Position numbers and translations under genes: made by a program
Notes under the pieces: generated by a model
Told to the model about the DNA's origin: nothing
The model's input: the letters and a program-made list of their open reading frames with translations, nothing else
The model's database searches: none
DNA from: Arion vulgaris
Lineage: Eukaryota; Mollusca; Gastropoda; Stylommatophora; Arionidae
Reading direction: 5' to 3'
NCBI GenBank assembly: GCA_020796225.1
Contig: CM036767.1
Coordinates: 18,803,927-18,867,926, forward strand
Length of the DNA: 64,000 bases
Shown: positions 63,103 to 64,000 of the stretch, piece after piece
Layout of the letters: every line of letters starts with the position of its first letter
Numbering within the stretch: the first letter of the stretch is position 1

Positions 63103-63309
63103 TCAACAGTTTTTCCAAGAATGGAAATCTACAAGCAATTAAAACAGTTAAATAGATAATAATAATGTCAATCCATTATCAAGGAAATAGGTGTTCTAAT
63201 AGCTTTAACAAGTTGTGTTAATATGACGTTTGAAATATGAACACTGACACACAGATGTGATTGTGTATCAAGTATTATATTTTTGTATAGACATTTTGAT
63301 ATTAATTAT

Positions 63310-63520
63310 GATTTGATTTATTGATTGATAGGACTTTCATCATTGCACTTTGGGAAATAACCTTGTGTGCTTCAATCTTCATATTAATTATGGTTTGTTT
63401 CATTGATATGATAATCATCATTGCACTTTGGGAAATAACCTTGTGTGCTCCAATCTTGATATTAAGTATGGTTTGATTGATTGATAGGACCTTTATAATT
63501 GCACTTTGGTGAAAACCTTA
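63310..63520 (-). repeat. Three tandem copies of the SINE-C 3' end, ~83-bp period
   Basis: TTGCACTTTGGGAAATAACC, TTGTGTGCTYCAATCTT and ATATTAAnTATGGTTTG repeat at about 63,345, 63,420 and, truncated, 63,498. Each begins with a GATTGATAGGA-like tail. Confidence 0.8.
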
Positions 63521-63699
63521 GCTCCAAGCCACTGAGACCCCCCCCCCCAGAAATATTTAATCTGTGATGTTTGGAACCGAAAAATGACAAGTTTGTCTGC
63601 TATCGAAATCTTCAATATTGCTTGCAACATTTATCTACCATGTCAGCAAGCTATGGTAATCAGTGTGTATACTTTTCATATATAATATATAAATCATGA

Positions 63700-63905
63700 T
63701 CGCTAGCAAGAATGCAGGAGATTGGCGTTCAAAGTGGTGCAGTTCATAAAGACAACCACAACTTGATTACGGAACTTTTGTGCAATCAATGCAGAACTGC
63801 TATTGTGAGCCACTATACTCTGACAGATATGCTGAAGCAGGGATCGGATCATCTGTGGACTTGTCCGGAGTCCAGTGATGATAATCCACTCATAACCTTT
63901 TGCCA
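63700..63905 (+). mobile_element. LINE C-terminal fragment (EHLWxCPEC family)
   Basis: ELLCNQCRTAIVSHYTLTDM, LKQGSDHLWTCPESSDDNPL. The last Cys of CPEC is changed to Ser. Confidence 0.6.
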
Positions 63906-64000
63906 TCTGCTAAAGGATGACTAAACACCTATTGGTCGGCTCAGAGTTCTGTGATGTAGGTGCTGTTGTTAACTAACTTCTTTTCCTTCTCCAGTCACTT

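Noticed and set aside
63969..64000. Exon starting at the window end after ttccttctccag
   Set aside because: Only six bases follow the acceptor-like tract, so nothing can be concluded.

Overview
This is animal (metazoan) genomic DNA. It has spliced genes with GT-AG introns of 0.7 to over 5 kb, AT-rich introns, many tRNA-derived SINEs, 5'-truncated non-LTR retrotransposons, MITEs and minisatellites. Nothing in it is bacterial. The mix of tRNA-headed SINEs with RNase H-bearing LINEs suggests an invertebrate, perhaps a mollusc or another lophotrochozoan; that is a low-confidence inference.

Two cellular genes are recognisable, transcribed divergently. On the minus strand, at least four exons of a mitochondrial calcium uniporter (MCU) gene lie between about 6.2 and 15.5 kb. 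On the plus strand, a complete 11-exon CDP-diacylglycerol synthase gene (CDS1/CDS2 orthologue) runs from 24,863 to 52,861 and encodes about 464 residues. Every splice junction of that gene keeps phase. The one defect is in exon 7, where two T-runs each look one base short. No long ORF reveals either gene; both were found by reading short exons against their protein families. A possible C-terminal coding exon of an unidentified minus-strand gene lies at 58,682-58,880.

Layout. 1-7.44 kb: homopolymer-rich, apparently low-accuracy sequence with a ~0.7-kb tandem repeat and MCU exons at its right edge. 7.67-8.12 kb: 38-bp minisatellite. 10.0-14.5 kb: a nearly full-length dead LINE (endonuclease, RT, RNase H, CCHC) inside an MCU intron, itself interrupted by a second LINE with a clear target-site duplication (TSD). 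15.5-24.3 kb: repeat-filled intergenic or first-intron DNA. 24.3-24.9 kb: possible CDS promoter and 5' exon. 24.9-52.9 kb: the CDS gene, whose introns carry SINEs, a 2.1-kb Tc1/mariner-type transposon, MITEs and minisatellites. 53-64 kb: repeats, including a hAT MITE, a ~41-bp minisatellite and a TTAA-flanked MITE packed with later insertions.

The mobile DNA is the most informative part. Several SINE families (called A to G here) have tRNA-like heads. SINE-A and SINE-B share a central core and end in the same AAGAAG-type tail as the LINEs. A long form of SINE-A carries the C-terminal coding end of such a LINE as its 3' half. TSDs could be read directly for many insertions and give their relative ages.
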